Below are positions 8,159 through 17,168 of a DNA stretch of 64,000 nt, piece after piece. The DNA is taken from NCBI GenBank assembly GCA_964590435.1, contig CAZPWT010000039.1:114011-178010 (forward strand), in the 5' to 3' direction. A program made the translations under genes and the position numbers. This DNA is from WSZJ01 sp964590435. GTDB lineage: Bacteria > Planctomycetota > MHYJ01 > WSZJ01. Numbering within the stretch: position 1 is the stretch's first letter; each line of letters begins with the position of its first letter. The notes beneath the pieces are model-generated. The model saw only the letters and a list, made by a program, of their open reading frames with translations. It did no database searches and was not told the origin of the DNA.

Positions 8159-9318
8159 AAACCGTCTACCTCGACAACAACGCGACGACACGGCTGCGCC
8201 CTGAAGCGCTGGCGGCGATGACTCCGTACCTGACGGAGCTGTACGGGAACCCTTCGAGCCTGCACGTCTTCGGCAGCCAGGTGGGGCGGGCTCTCGACAC
8301 GGCACGGGAGCAGGTCGCGGCGCTGATCGGCGCGCGGTCGCAGGACATCGTGTTCACGGGAAGCGGCACGGAGGGGAACAACACGGCGCTGCGCGGGTTC
8401 TGCGATGCGGCGCCGGAGAAGAAGCACATCGTCACGAGCCCGGTGGAGCATCCGTGCGTCCGCGAAGTCTGCGCGTGGCTGAAGGCGCGCGGCTACACGG
8501 TGACCGAGGTGCCGGTGCGCGGCGACGGGACGATGGAGATCGCGGCGTGGAAGGACGCGCTGCGCGACGACACGGCGGTCGCGACCGCGATGGCGGCGAA
8601 CAACGAGACGGGCGTGCTGTTCCCGTACGCCGAGATGGCCGCGGCCTGCGCGGAGCGGGGAATCCCGTTCCACTGCGACGGCGTGCAGGCGGCGGGAAAA
8701 GTCCCCGTGAACGTGAAGGACGCGCCCGTCAGCTCCATGACCCTCGCCGCCCACAAGTTCGGCGGCCCCAAGGGCGTCGGCGCGCTCTACGTCCGCCGCA
8801 ATTCTCGGATGAAGCCTTTGCTGCTGGGCGGCCACCAGGAAAAGGGCCGCCGCGCGGGAACCGAAAACGTCGCCGGCATCGTCGGCGCCGGCGCCGCCGC
8901 CGACTTCGCGCTGCGATCCCTTCCCCTCGAGGAAACCCAGGTCCGTCCGCTGCGCGACCGCCTCGAGGCCCTCGTCCTCGAGCGCGTCCCCGGCGCGGCC
9001 CGCAACGGCCACAAGGACCTCCGCGTCCCCAACACCGCCAACCTCGGCTTCCAGTACGTCGAGGGCGAGGCCGTCCTCCTCATCCTCTCCCAGTTCGGCG
9101 TGTGCGTGTCCATCGGCAGCGCCTGCTCGAGCGGCTCGACCGAACCGTCGCACGTCCTCCGCGCGATGCAGGTCCCCCAGACGCACATCTTCGGCTCGCT
9201 CCGCTTCTCGCTGGGCCTCGACACCACTCTCGACGACATCGACTACACCGCCGCGAAAACCGCCGAGGCCGTGGAGAAGCTGCGCAAGGTCGCGGGAAAG
9301 GAACAGGCGAAACGATGA
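8155..9318 (+). CDS. nifS: cysteine desulfurase, NifS/IscS type
   Basis: This 387-residue PLP enzyme removes sulfur from cysteine as enzyme-bound persulfide for Fe-S cluster and thio-cofactor synthesis. It has the family start VYLDNNATTRLRPEAL, the GSGTEGNN phosphate-binding region, the PLP lysine in LAAHKFGGPKG (Lys201), the RRAGTENVAGIVG loop and the catalytic Cys324 in SIGSACSSGSTEPSHVL. The SACSSG loop marks group I (NifS/IscS), not SufS. It is coupled by 4-nt overlaps to the Fe-S scaffold gene upstream and the small lipoprotein gene downstream, so all three form one operon. Confidence 0.95.
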   Translation: MKTVYLDNNATTRLRPEALAAMTPYLTELYGNPSSLHVFGSQVGRALDTAREQVAALIGARSQDIVFTGSGTEGNNTALRGFCDAAPEKKHIVTSPVEHPCVREVCAWLKARGYTVTEVPVRGDGTMEIAAWKDALRDDTAVATAMAANNETGVLFPYAEMAAACAERGIPFHCDGVQAAGKVPVNVKDAPVSSMTLAAHKFGGPKGVGALYVRRNSRMKPLLLGGHQEKGRRAGTENVAGIVGAGAAADFALRSLPLEETQVRPLRDRLEALVLERVPGAARNGHKDLRVPNTANLGFQYVEGEAVLLILSQFGVCVSIGSACSSGSTEPSHVLRAMQVPQTHIFGSLRFSLGLDTTLDDIDYTAAKTAEAVEKLRKVAGKEQAKR

Positions 9319-9710
9319 AGCGCTTCATTCCGCTGGCTGCGCTCTTGCTGGCCGCATGCGCGGACCAGCACGTGCTGATCAATCACCATTTCCGCAAGGA
9401 CGGGTACGAGGTGAGCGGGATTCACGGGAAGTGGGTGTGGAACGAGCTGAAGCGGACGGCGACGCTGACGACGGGGGAGGGGTTCGAGGCACGCGTGCTG
9501 GTGGACAAGGACGGGGATTTCGCGGTGGACGCGATCACGTACCGGAACGACACGTACACGCGGGGGCAGGAAGGGTCGAAGGAGCTTTTCGGCGACGCCG
9601 ATTCGGACTTCGACGTGGCGCGCCGGCGGTACGACATCGACGCGATGGACAAGGAGTGGAAGGAAATGCCGCCGGACGAGAAAGCGCGGCGCCAGGACTA
9701 CTACAAGTAG
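9315..9710 (+). CDS. small lipoprotein of unknown function
   Basis: The 131-residue product has a lipoprotein signal (MKRFIPLAALLLAAC, Cys15). The mature part is rich in charged and aromatic residues (HGKWVWNELKRTATL, then RRRYDIDAMDKEWKEMP near the end) and has no recognisable enzyme motif. The start overlaps the nifS stop (ATGA), so it is translated with the Fe-S genes, although a lipoprotein has no obvious part in cluster assembly. Its sequence suggests a single small beta-strand-rich domain; this is only an impression. Confidence 0.75.
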   Translation: MKRFIPLAALLLAACADQHVLINHHFRKDGYEVSGIHGKWVWNELKRTATLTTGEGFEARVLVDKDGDFAVDAITYRNDTYTRGQEGSKELFGDADSDFDVARRRYDIDAMDKEWKEMPPDEKARRQDYYK

Positions 9711-9752
9711 CGGTTTCCTGAGTCGTGCGGCGGCCGGGGGAGCAGCGGCGGG

Positions 9753-10472
9753 ATGTCGACCCCACTTGATGCGATCGGATTTCCGACCCGGGGGCTCTCG
9801 CCGGACGCGCTGGCGGCGCGGCTGGCGGAGTGGGTGCGCTGGCCGATCGAGCGGGGAAGCGCGGCGGAGCTGGAGCGCGGGGGGCGCCGGCTGCGGGTGC
9901 ACGCGCTGGAGGTGGGGGGCGGCGCGCGGCTGGTGACGGTGGTGGAGCTGAAGAAACGCCACTTCCTGCCGGGGGAGCCGATCGTCTGCTTTTTCCCGGC
10001 GTTCGGCGGCGGCGCGTCGCGGGAGCTGGCGGTGGAGGACGTGGTCGCGGCCGCGTGCCCGTTCGAGCCGTTCGGGATCGTGCTGTCGCCGGACCGGCTG
10101 CGGTTTCGGATCGGGAACCCGTTCGAGTCCGACGTCGTGCCCGGGACGCGCGTCGCCGCGTCGCTCGCGCTTCTCGCAGGCCGGATCGAGCCGGCGACGG
10201 AGGGGACGCGGCCGATGATCGCGGCCACGCAGCTCGTGGCGCAGGACATGGAGATGTCCCACGACGTGTTCACGGTCGCGGGGCGCGTGGAGCGCGTGGC
10301 GGAATTCACGAACGCGGCGACGGGCGAAGCGTGCCGGGTCTTCGGCGTGGCGACGCCGACCGGCGTGGTCGACGTGGTCGTCCGGTCGCGGGACGCGCGG
10401 GGAGCACCCGCGATCGGCGAACTCGCAATCGCCGAGGGAGAGTTCGTCGCGGACGTGCGGGGGATCGCGTGA
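9753..10472 (+). CDS. hypothetical protein (239 aa)
   Basis: I do not recognise the family. The 239-residue protein has no signal peptide or membrane segment. Alternating hydrophobic and charged residues (RRLRVHALEVGGGARLVTVVELKKR) suggest a mostly beta structure, and there are two related-looking halves: one around PFGIVLSPDRLRFRIGNPFES, and one around DVFTVAGRVERVAEFTNAATG, which reads like an OB-fold strand pattern. Its stop codon overlaps the GTG start of the M50 protease gene, so it is probably cotranslated with that membrane protease. A role connected to the protease is possible but not shown. Confidence 0.65.
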   Translation: MSTPLDAIGFPTRGLSPDALAARLAEWVRWPIERGSAAELERGGRRLRVHALEVGGGARLVTVVELKKRHFLPGEPIVCFFPAFGGGASRELAVEDVVAAACPFEPFGIVLSPDRLRFRIGNPFESDVVPGTRVAASLALLAGRIEPATEGTRPMIAATQLVAQDMEMSHDVFTVAGRVERVAEFTNAATGEACRVFGVATPTGVVDVVVRSRDARGAPAIGELAIAEGEFVADVRGIA

Positions 10473-11743
10473 CCCTTCACATGCACCTCGCTCTCGTCGG
10501 GGCCGCCTTCGCCGCGCTCCTCCTCGCCGTGCTGTCCCTCCGGAGGCTCTTCCGCAGGCGGCGCATCGAGGTCAAGGACGAGGGGCTCGTCGTGGACAAG
10601 ACGTTCGCGTTCGGGTTCCGCGACATCAAGCGGCTGGACTTCTGGATCGAGCGCGGCATCGCGCGCTACGTCGTCCACCTCGGGGCGTCGAAGTACGCAT
10701 TCGCCAACTACGAAGCGACGATCGAGGATCCGCTGAAGCTGAAGCACCTGCTGATCGAGAAGGCGAAGCTGGAGCGGGAGCCGGCGGCGCCGGGCTCGCC
10801 GCGCGTCGAGACGTTCATGCGCCACGGGGACACGGCGCGCCTGCCGCTGTCGCTGCTGCAGTCGATCTCGCGGCCGTCGAGGCCGTCGCTCGTCGCGGCG
10901 GGGCTTGCGGCGGCGGTTTTCTGGATGTCGAAGGCGAAGTGGCTGACGACGGTCGTGTCGCTCGCCGCCTCGGTCGGCGCGTACCACCTGCTCGGCTCGT
11001 GGACATTCGCGGCCGGGCTGCTCGGCATCGTCCTCATCCACGAGCTCGGCCACGCCTGGGTCATGCGCGCCCACGGCCTCCGCGCCGGGGCGCCGATCTT
11101 CATCCCCTTCGTCGGCGCCCTCATCGCCATGCGCGACCAGCCCCGCGACGCCCGCGTCGAGGCCGAGATCGGCTACGGCGGCCCCCTCGCCGGCGCCGCC
11201 GCCTCCACCGTCGCCTTCGTGCTCTTCTACCTCACCCAGTCCGACGTCTGGCTCACCGTCTCCCTCCTCGGCTACCTGCTGAATCTCTTCCAGATGGTCC
11301 CCGTCCTCCCGCTCGACGGCGGGCGGATCGTCGCGGCGATCTCGCCGCGGCTGTGGATCCTGGGCATCGGGTTCCTCGCGCTGGTCACCGGCGTGACGTG
11401 GGCGACGCCGAACCCGAGGCCTGAAGCGGTCCCGGGGACTATGCTGCTGCTGCTGATCGCGATGCTCGGGATGGGGCGTGCGTGGGAGGCGTGGAAGAAC
11501 CCGAAGCGGCTGGGGCCGGGGGCGTATTACGACGTGCCGGGGAGCTACCGGCTGGCGATGGGGCTCGCGTACCTGCTGCTGACGGCGTTCCTGGCGTGGA
11601 TGACATACACGTGCATGAACGTGACGCCGGCGAAGGCGCGGCCGGCGTCGGCGGCGCTACGGGCGGCCGGCGTCGCCGCCGGACTGGCCGGGCCAGGCGT
11701 CGAGGGGGCCGCGCGTGTAGGCGAGTTCACCGCCGGACGCTGA
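10469..11743 (+). CDS. M50 family site-2-protease-like membrane zinc metalloprotease
   Basis: The 424-residue polytopic protein has the zinc motif HELGH (residues 191-195) in a membrane helix (GIVLIHELGHAWVMRAHGL) and the second M50 motif NLFQMVPVLPLDGGRIV, whose Asp is the third zinc ligand. This marks an intramembrane protease of the S2P/SpoIVFB group. There is no PDZ domain; instead an N-terminal helix (residues 5-25) is followed by a soluble segment with a PH-like look (about 30-95). Such proteases cut membrane-bound anti-sigma or signal proteins. The start is GTG 10469, overlapping the previous stop; ATG at 10481 is an alternative. The C-terminal tail is Ala/Gly-rich and overlaps a possible small gene on the other strand. 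Confidence 0.85.
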   Translation: MTLHMHLALVGAAFAALLLAVLSLRRLFRRRRIEVKDEGLVVDKTFAFGFRDIKRLDFWIERGIARYVVHLGASKYAFANYEATIEDPLKLKHLLIEKAKLEREPAAPGSPRVETFMRHGDTARLPLSLLQSISRPSRPSLVAAGLAAAVFWMSKAKWLTTVVSLAASVGAYHLLGSWTFAAGLLGIVLIHELGHAWVMRAHGLRAGAPIFIPFVGALIAMRDQPRDARVEAEIGYGGPLAGAAASTVAFVLFYLTQSDVWLTVSLLGYLLNLFQMVPVLPLDGGRIVAAISPRLWILGIGFLALVTGVTWATPNPRPEAVPGTMLLLLIAMLGMGRAWEAWKNPKRLGPGAYYDVPGSYRLAMGLAYLLLTAFLAWMTYTCMNVTPAKARPASAALRAAGVAAGLAGPGVEGAARVGEFTAGR

Positions 11744-12034
11744 GAGCCGGGAGGGCGCGCCCTCCGACGCCGCCGAATCCGCGCCTGCCCCGCCGAACGC
11801 CGATTCATAGGGGCGCACCGGGCGAAGCCGCAGGCAGGAAGGCCCGGCGGCGATGAAGCGCTGGAGCCGGATCGTCGCGGAAGGGGCCTCGGACCACGCC
11901 ACCGCGGGGCGCTGGGCGGGAGCGGCCACGGGGGACGGGGCAGGGCCGTGCTGGGCCAGCCACGCGCCGACGCAGGCCGCGAGGGCCGAGGCGGCGATGA
12001 GGAGCGATCCGGACCGGTTGCGCGTGGGTGTCAT
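11657..12034 (-). CDS. possible small membrane-anchored protein
   Basis: This frame encodes 125 residues beginning MTPTRNRSGSLLIAASALAACVGAWLAQHG, i.e. a basic start, one hydrophobic helix and a Pro/Ala-rich linker, followed by a low-complexity tail. Its 3' end overlaps the end of the M50 gene by 87 nt on the opposite strand. The membrane-anchor layout is credible, but there is no clear ribosome site and the composition is that of GC-rich spurious frames, so it may not be real. Confidence 0.4.
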   Translation of the reverse strand: MTPTRNRSGSLLIAASALAACVGAWLAQHGPAPSPVAAPAQRPAVAWSEAPSATIRLQRFIAAGPSCLRLRPVRPYESAFGGAGADSAASEGAPSRLSASGGELAYTRGPLDAWPGQSGGDAGRP

Positions 12035-12082
12035 GGCTGCGGAGGTATGAACGGGGGGCGCGAGCGGGGGTTCGGTGTTTCT

Positions 12083-14806
12083 TCATTTCCTCGAATCGAG
12101 CTTCTTCTTGAGGGCCTCAACCTTGCGGGAGATCCCGAACTTCCCCTCGTCGAGTTTCGGGTGGTTCGACAGGAGGTCGTCGAGCCCGAGCCGGGCCATC
12201 TCGAAATCCCCCGGCTTGCCGCGCGCGACCAGGACGCGCAGCGCCCCGACTTTCCCGCGCCACCACGGGCCCGACTCCACCGCGCACTCCGCCACGAGGT
12301 TGCCGAAGACCGCGCCGGCGGCATCGAGCTGCGCGCCCGCACCCAGCCTGAGATGCGCCATCCCCAGCTCTTCGTACGCCGCCAGCAGCCAGGCTTTTCC
12401 CTGGATCGCCGCCGCATTGAATTTCCCGTTCCTGACCAGCCCTGCGTCCTCCACGATCCTCCCGAACGCGTCCCTCGCGCCTTCAAGGTCCCCGACGAAC
12501 CCGAGCGCGCGCCCCAGACGGAAATCCGCCGACCACCCCGCCGGCAGCCCGGGAGATTCGCCCGCCGCCCGCGCGACCCGCGCCGCGTTGCGAAGCGCGC
12601 CAGGGCAGGGAAGCGCCGCGGGCGTGTCGTCGATCGAAGCGTCGTCGGCGATCCCGTTCAGCGCCAGCGCGAGCTGCAGCACGCGATCCGCCACCGCCGA
12701 CGCGTCGAGCCCCGCCGCCGGCGTCTTCGCCGCCAGCGCGCACTCCAGCGCGTCCGCATACCGCGCGATCGCGGCTTCGCGAAGCGCCGCCGCGTCCGTC
12801 CCGCCGGCCTCCGCCGCCGCGTCGCAGGCCGCCGCCGCCTGCCGGCACGCCTTCGCCGTCGAGGCCTCGGCCCGGAACCGCTTCGCCATCCCCTCCGCCG
12901 CCTCCGCGGCCTTCGCCGGTTCGCCGTTGGCGATCCGCGCGCGCACCGTCAGCTCCGCCGCGCGCCGCTCCTGCTCGGCCGGCATTCCGCCGCCGAGCGA
13001 CTCGAGGACGCGGATCGCCTCCGCCGGCCGCGGCGCCTGCTCGTGAAGCAGCGTCGATGCCAGCGACAGCCGCGCCGACGCGACGATCGCCGCGCGCGCC
13101 GCTCCCTGCGCCAGCCCTTCTTCAATCGCCTGGCGCAGCAGCGTCTCCGCTTCGCTGAACGGCTTCGTCGCCGCCTTGTCCTTCGCCCACGCCGCTTCCG
13201 CGAGCCGGAGCTGGGCGCGGGCGGCCATGAAGAGCGCCTGGACGCGCAGGTTGGACTCCTTCGGGACTCCGGCGAAGTCGCGCGCCGCGGAGTCGTACTC
13301 GCCGCGCTCGAACGCGGCGTCGGCGACGAGGTAGAGGGCGTTCTTCGCGTTCGGGTCGGAGGGCCAGCGCGTCACGAGCAGGCGCAGCATCCGGTCGACC
13401 TGGTCGCGTTCCCAGCGGCTCGCGTCGCCCGCGCGCGACGCGAACTGGTTCCAGAGCTGCGCGGCGCGGAACGCGGCGTCGGGCGCGTTCGGCGCGTCCG
13501 GATAGTCGACCGCGAGCGTTTCGTACAGCACCGCCGCTTCCCACGGGCGCTCGAGGTGCTCCGCGCACACCGCCAGCCGCCAGAGCAACTCCGCGTCCGG
13601 CCCTTCTTCCGCGAGCACCGCGCGGTACTCGCTCCACGCCTGCGCCCAGTTGTTCGCGCCGAACGCTGCGCCCGCCAGCAGCCGTCTCGCCGCCGGCGCC
13701 CCGGCCCCGCCCCACTTGAGCAGCCGCTTTCCCGCGATTTCCTTCAGCGCCGCGCTCGGCGCCCGCTGCATCATCGCCACCGCCAGGTTCGCCGCCTCCC
13801 TCCGCCTCCCGAGCGCCGCCAGCGCTTCACCCTTCTCCAGCTCCGCCAGGAACCCCGACCGGTCCTGCGCGGCGTTGGGGACGAGGGCGAGAAGAGCCTC
13901 GACGGTGGCGAGCGCCGCCGCCGGGTCGCCGTTCGCGGTCAGCGTCTCCGCCTTGCCGCACGCGGCGCGTTCCGCGACTTCGCGCTCCCAGGCGGGAAGC
14001 GGGCCGTTCACGAGCTTCTCGCGCCACGGCGCGGTGACTTTCCAGGCGACGTCGAAGCGGTTCACGGCCTCGGAAGGGCGGCCGAGGTCGCGCAGCACGA
14101 GCGCCCAGGTGAGGGAGGCTTCCTGGACGAGCCCCGTCTCTCCGTAGTCGAACTCGAGGTTCACGAACGCCTCGAGCGCGGCCTGGAGCCGCTTTGTCCG
14201 GTCGGCGTCGTCGCCGGCGAGCCGGGCGCGCAGGTGGAGGCAGCGCGCCATCTGGTAGGCGGCCTCGGCGATTTGCCCATCGACGTCCTCGAGGGCCCGC
14301 GCGTCTTTCCCGGCCGCGACCATCGCGTGCCGCGCGGCCTTCGCGACTGCGGCGGCCGCGTCGAAGTTCTTCAAGCCCCGATCCAGCTCCTCGCGTCCTT
14401 GCGTCCCCGCCTCCGCGACGCCCTCGGCGAACTCCTGCTCCGCGATCTCGCCCACCTGCCGCCGCATCAGCCCTGCCTGCATCCGCGCTTCGCCGAGCCT
14501 CCGGTGCCCGGGGTTCGCTTCGACGAACGCATCCAGCGCCGCCGCGCCGCGCGCCAGCTCCTTCCGCGCCTCCGCCGGCGTCGCCGCGGCCGCCGCGCGC
14601 CGCGCGGCGATCTCGGCGCGCACCAGCGGCACCGCCGATTTCTCCTGCTCGTCGGTCCCCGCTTCGATCTTCCGGCACATTTCTTCCGCCTGCTGCACGT
14701 AGCCGTCGCGCGCGAGCCCGCGGGCGAAGTCGATGTCGTCGCCGCCGAAGCAGAACGAGGCCGCGAGGACGAACGGGACGGTGAGGATTCTGCTGAAGAG
14801 GTTCAT
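12083..14806 (-). CDS. large periplasmic TPR-repeat protein (907 aa)
   Basis: Start ATG 14806 has an AAGGA site and opens a signal peptide (MNLFSRILTVPFVLAASFCFG). The mature N-terminus DDIDFARGLARDGYVQQAEEMC is followed by about 850 residues of helical, TPR-like repeats (for example FVNLEFDYGETGLVQEASLTW and ALFMAARAQLRLAEAAWAKD). No catalytic motif is visible. The 974-residue protein at 30377-33301 is a full-length paralogue: both begin with DD-[IV]-DFAR and end in a related NDFEMA/DFEMA plus Lys-rich tail. Both genes lie just downstream of a toroid gene (T1 here), so the pair is a duplicated module. A likely role is a protein-protein scaffold in the periplasm. Confidence 0.85.
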   Translation of the reverse strand: MNLFSRILTVPFVLAASFCFGGDDIDFARGLARDGYVQQAEEMCRKIEAGTDEQEKSAVPLVRAEIAARRAAAAATPAEARKELARGAAALDAFVEANPGHRRLGEARMQAGLMRRQVGEIAEQEFAEGVAEAGTQGREELDRGLKNFDAAAAVAKAARHAMVAAGKDARALEDVDGQIAEAAYQMARCLHLRARLAGDDADRTKRLQAALEAFVNLEFDYGETGLVQEASLTWALVLRDLGRPSEAVNRFDVAWKVTAPWREKLVNGPLPAWEREVAERAACGKAETLTANGDPAAALATVEALLALVPNAAQDRSGFLAELEKGEALAALGRRREAANLAVAMMQRAPSAALKEIAGKRLLKWGGAGAPAARRLLAGAAFGANNWAQAWSEYRAVLAEEGPDAELLWRLAVCAEHLERPWEAAVLYETLAVDYPDAPNAPDAAFRAAQLWNQFASRAGDASRWERDQVDRMLRLLVTRWPSDPNAKNALYLVADAAFERGEYDSAARDFAGVPKESNLRVQALFMAARAQLRLAEAAWAKDKAATKPFSEAETLLRQAIEEGLAQGAARAAIVASARLSLASTLLHEQAPRPAEAIRVLESLGGGMPAEQERRAAELTVRARIANGEPAKAAEAAEGMAKRFRAEASTAKACRQAAAACDAAAEAGGTDAAALREAAIARYADALECALAAKTPAAGLDASAVADRVLQLALALNGIADDASIDDTPAALPCPGALRNAARVARAAGESPGLPAGWSADFRLGRALGFVGDLEGARDAFGRIVEDAGLVRNGKFNAAAIQGKAWLLAAYEELGMAHLRLGAGAQLDAAGAVFGNLVAECAVESGPWWRGKVGALRVLVARGKPGDFEMARLGLDDLLSNHPKLDEGKFGISRKVEALKKKLDSRK

Positions 14807-15117
14807 CGGGGTCCTTTCGTGAGCAGGGCGGTGATCCACGCGGGGACGCGAAGCATGGCAGATCTCCAAGGCGAGAATGGACGACGTTCGGACAACTCCT
14901 CAGAACGAGACTTGTCCTCGCCGGTTCAAGCCAATCACCGGGAAATGAGAATCGGCCAATCTGGTTCTGGAGGGCCGGGGTCCCGCACGACAGGCCTCGA
15001 GGGCGCGCCCGGAAAGACCATGGGTTCGAAAGAACCTTCGCTTGTCCAGGAGCGGTCAAACGGTGACCTGGGTCGCGTCCAACCACGCCATGCCCGAAAC
15101 TCGGGGATCGGCAATCG
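14807..15117. other. intergenic stretch without recognisable gene
   Basis: Between the TPR gene and the 38-codon frame there is no reading frame with a ribosome site, no RNA gene and no clear hairpin terminator. It presumably carries the promoter or 5' leader of the 907-residue TPR gene, whose AAGGA site lies at its left end. Confidence 0.5.
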
Positions 15118-15234
15118 TCACCCCGTATCGGTTTCCGGAGTAGGGGACCCGAACCCCGCCGCGCAAGCGCAGAGCAGGACAGCGAAGGCCCCCGACAGCA
15201 GACAGGCCTCCCGGAACCCAAGTTCACGCTTCAT
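15118..15234 (-). CDS. possible 38-residue lipoprotein-like peptide
   Basis: ATG 15234 is preceded by GGGAGGCTGTC, a good ribosome site at proper spacing. The peptide starts with charged residues (MKRELGFREA), then a hydrophobic core ending in LLCAC, which fits a lipobox, leaving only about 15 mature residues (AGFGSPTPETDTG). It lies 80 nt after the T1 stop codon on the same strand and upstream of the TPR gene. It could be a very small envelope lipoprotein of the entericidin kind, or the remnant of a longer gene. It was found by its ribosome site, not by length. Confidence 0.45.
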   Translation of the reverse strand: MKRELGFREACLLSGAFAVLLCACAAGFGSPTPETDTG

Positions 15235-15314
15235 GACAGCCTCCCGGCTGAAACGAAGCGAGCTCCCCGACCCGGGAGCCCGCCGCGTTCCACAACCTGA
15301 CTTCCTCGCAATCG

Positions 15315-16994
15315 TTAGCGCTTCCCGCCGAATGCGCTGGCGTAGCGGTAGTAGACCTCGAGGTTCAGCGTGTTGATCGCGGTCGTGTAGACCCGGCCGC
15401 CCTCGAAACCCCAGCGGTCTACGTTCACATCCCAGGAGCCGAACGCGCAGCCGTCCTTCAGTTCCTTCTGGTTCGGGAGCAGCGCCTTCGTCATCGCTTC
15501 GTTCCAGGCCTTGAAGTTCGCGCCGGTCGGGCCTTCGTACTGGAAGAGGGCGAGGGAGCCGTAGTACCAGTAGTAGTAGTCGGTCTTCTTGCCGCCGTAC
15601 ACAGGGAGGTCGGCGACCATCAGCTTGGCGCCGCCGGCGAGGGCGGGGTCCTTCTCGTCCTGGTCCGCGAAGATCCGGCAGAGCATGCCGACAGCCGTCA
15701 TCGACGGGTGGTCGTCGAAGTCCTCGTTCTTGCCCTGCACGACGACCTTGCCGTTCCCCTTGGCGGTGTACCCCGTGCGGTAGTACGCCTCGTCGGTCGT
15801 CTCGACGATCCACGCCTTCGCGCCCTCGAACGCGGTCTTCGGCGTCGCCAGCCCGGCCATCTTCGCCGACTTCAGCGCCATCACCGCCCAGCCCGTCACG
15901 CTCGTGTCGTTGTCGTCGCAGCGCTTCGTGTAGCGCCACGCCTTGTACGGGTTCTGCGCCTGGCAGAGGAAGTCGATCCCGCGCTGCGAGGGATCTTTGA
16001 AGTACATCGCGTTGGTCAGGCCGTACGCCTCGGCCATGGCGAGCGCGGCGATCGCGTGGTTGTACATGTACTTCGAACCGTGCCGGCCGCCGAAGCATCC
16101 TTCCGCATCCTGGTTCTCGACGAGCCAGTGCTCGGCCTTGCGGACGATGTCGCCGTAGCAGATCGTGCGCTTCGTCACGGGGTCGATGAACGTCTCCTTC
16201 GTGAGGTGCGTGTACCCCGCGCCGAGGAACGCGAGAAGCGACAGGCCCGTTACGCCCGCGTCGTACTCGCCGTAGCCGAGGCCGTCGCACTTGCCCGCGC
16301 CGCATTCGTGGTCGAAACCCGCCGCGGACCACGCGCCCGTCGCGCCCTGGTGCCGCGCCAGCCACCACAGCCCCCACTTCACCGCGTTCTCGCTCGCCCG
16401 GCTCACGCCCGGCGTGCCGGCGGTCCCGACTTTCCGCAGGTCGCGCCGCCCGGCGCCGTCAGGGTGCCCGTAGGCCCCGCCGCTTCCGCCGCCGGGGCCG
16501 GCCCCCATCACGTCCGTCGCGCCCGGGCCGCCTTCGCCGCGGCCGAAGCCGCCCGTCGAGCCCGGCGTCGTCCCGAGGAACTCGAGGCTGTCGCCGAAAA
16601 TCGTGTGCCCGTCCTTGTTGTTGTTCCTTTCGTTGTGGTCCGAATCCTCCGCGTTCAGGAACTTCGGCAGGATCGGCTCGTCGTTCGTCGACTCCTTCGC
16701 CACCATCTCGGCCGTCGAGAACCCGCGCGACACCTTCTCGAACACATCCACCGGGCGCACGGGCAGCTCGATCCGCGTCGCCTGCGACTTCAGCGGGATG
16801 ATCGTCGGCTCCGACACCGACCGGATCTCTTCCTTGAACGTCACCACCGTCATCCCCGCCAGCACGATCAGGTGGAACGCGATCGAAATCAGCCACCAGG
16901 GCGTGTTCCTCACCTGCGCCTCAACCCACCCCGTCACCCCGCCCCCCGCCGGCGCTTCCACCACCACCGCGTCATCGTGCGTTTCGTGCGTCAT
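15315..16994 (-). CDS. T1: TonB-like anchored alpha/alpha-toroid protein
   Basis: The 559-residue protein starts at ATG 16994 behind AGGAGGGG. Residues about 30-52 form a membrane helix (NTPWWLISIAFHLIVLAG) with Ser37 and His41 spaced as the Ser16/His20 pair of TonB. A polar, Gly-rich linker follows (about 85-190). The rest is an alpha/alpha toroid of the squalene-cyclase/prenyltransferase fold: GLWWLARHQGATGAW, a conserved Cys-x4-Cys (ECGAGKCDG), GYGEYDAGVTGL, SKYMYNHAIAALAMAEAYG, RCDDNDTSVTGWAVMALKS and GSWDVNVDRWGFEGGRVY. The acid motif DxDD of true cyclases is not intact, so hopene synthesis is unlikely. It is probably an inner-membrane protein with a periplasmic toroid, driven by ExbB/ExbD. 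T2 and T5 are close paralogues. Confidence 0.85.
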   Translation of the reverse strand: MTHETHDDAVVVEAPAGGGVTGWVEAQVRNTPWWLISIAFHLIVLAGMTVVTFKEEIRSVSEPTIIPLKSQATRIELPVRPVDVFEKVSRGFSTAEMVAKESTNDEPILPKFLNAEDSDHNERNNNKDGHTIFGDSLEFLGTTPGSTGGFGRGEGGPGATDVMGAGPGGGSGGAYGHPDGAGRRDLRKVGTAGTPGVSRASENAVKWGLWWLARHQGATGAWSAAGFDHECGAGKCDGLGYGEYDAGVTGLSLLAFLGAGYTHLTKETFIDPVTKRTICYGDIVRKAEHWLVENQDAEGCFGGRHGSKYMYNHAIAALAMAEAYGLTNAMYFKDPSQRGIDFLCQAQNPYKAWRYTKRCDDNDTSVTGWAVMALKSAKMAGLATPKTAFEGAKAWIVETTDEAYYRTGYTAKGNGKVVVQGKNEDFDDHPSMTAVGMLCRIFADQDEKDPALAGGAKLMVADLPVYGGKKTDYYYWYYGSLALFQYEGPTGANFKAWNEAMTKALLPNQKELKDGCAFGSWDVNVDRWGFEGGRVYTTAINTLNLEVYYRYASAFGGKR

Positions 16995-17071
16995 GGCGAC
17001 CCCTCCTGAAGTTTCGTTAAGTTTTCCCCGGACAGACATGCCAACGGGGGGGCGCGAAGGGGAGTTCGGGA

Positions 17072-17087
17072 GGTTCGGTAATTCCGG
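17072..17087 (-). promoter_or_regulatory. conserved upstream motif, T1 copy
   Basis: The 16-mer (plus strand GGTTCGGTAATTCCGG) lies 78-93 nt upstream of the T1 start. It recurs in front of T2 and the zinc-ribbon toroid T4 with the consensus GGTTCGnnnAwTCCGG. It may be an operator or promoter element shared by the toroid genes. The surrounding 60-70 nt are also similar between the T1 and T2 leaders, so recent duplication explains part of the match. Confidence 0.4.
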
Positions 17088-17168
17088 AATGTCTTTCTGG
17101 AAGCGGCGCGGGCGTGCCCGGGGCAGGGTGGGTCAGAAGTCCCCAAAGGACGCCGGGGGCCGAAAGGC

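Noticed and set aside
11805..12086. 93-codon minus-strand frame overlapping the possible 125-codon gene
   Set aside because: Arg/Pro-rich composition and no membrane segment; the overlapping frame with a hydrophobic start is the better candidate.
11948..15376. 1142-codon plus-strand frame
   Set aside because: Antisense to the 907-residue TPR gene, Arg-rich product with no domain.
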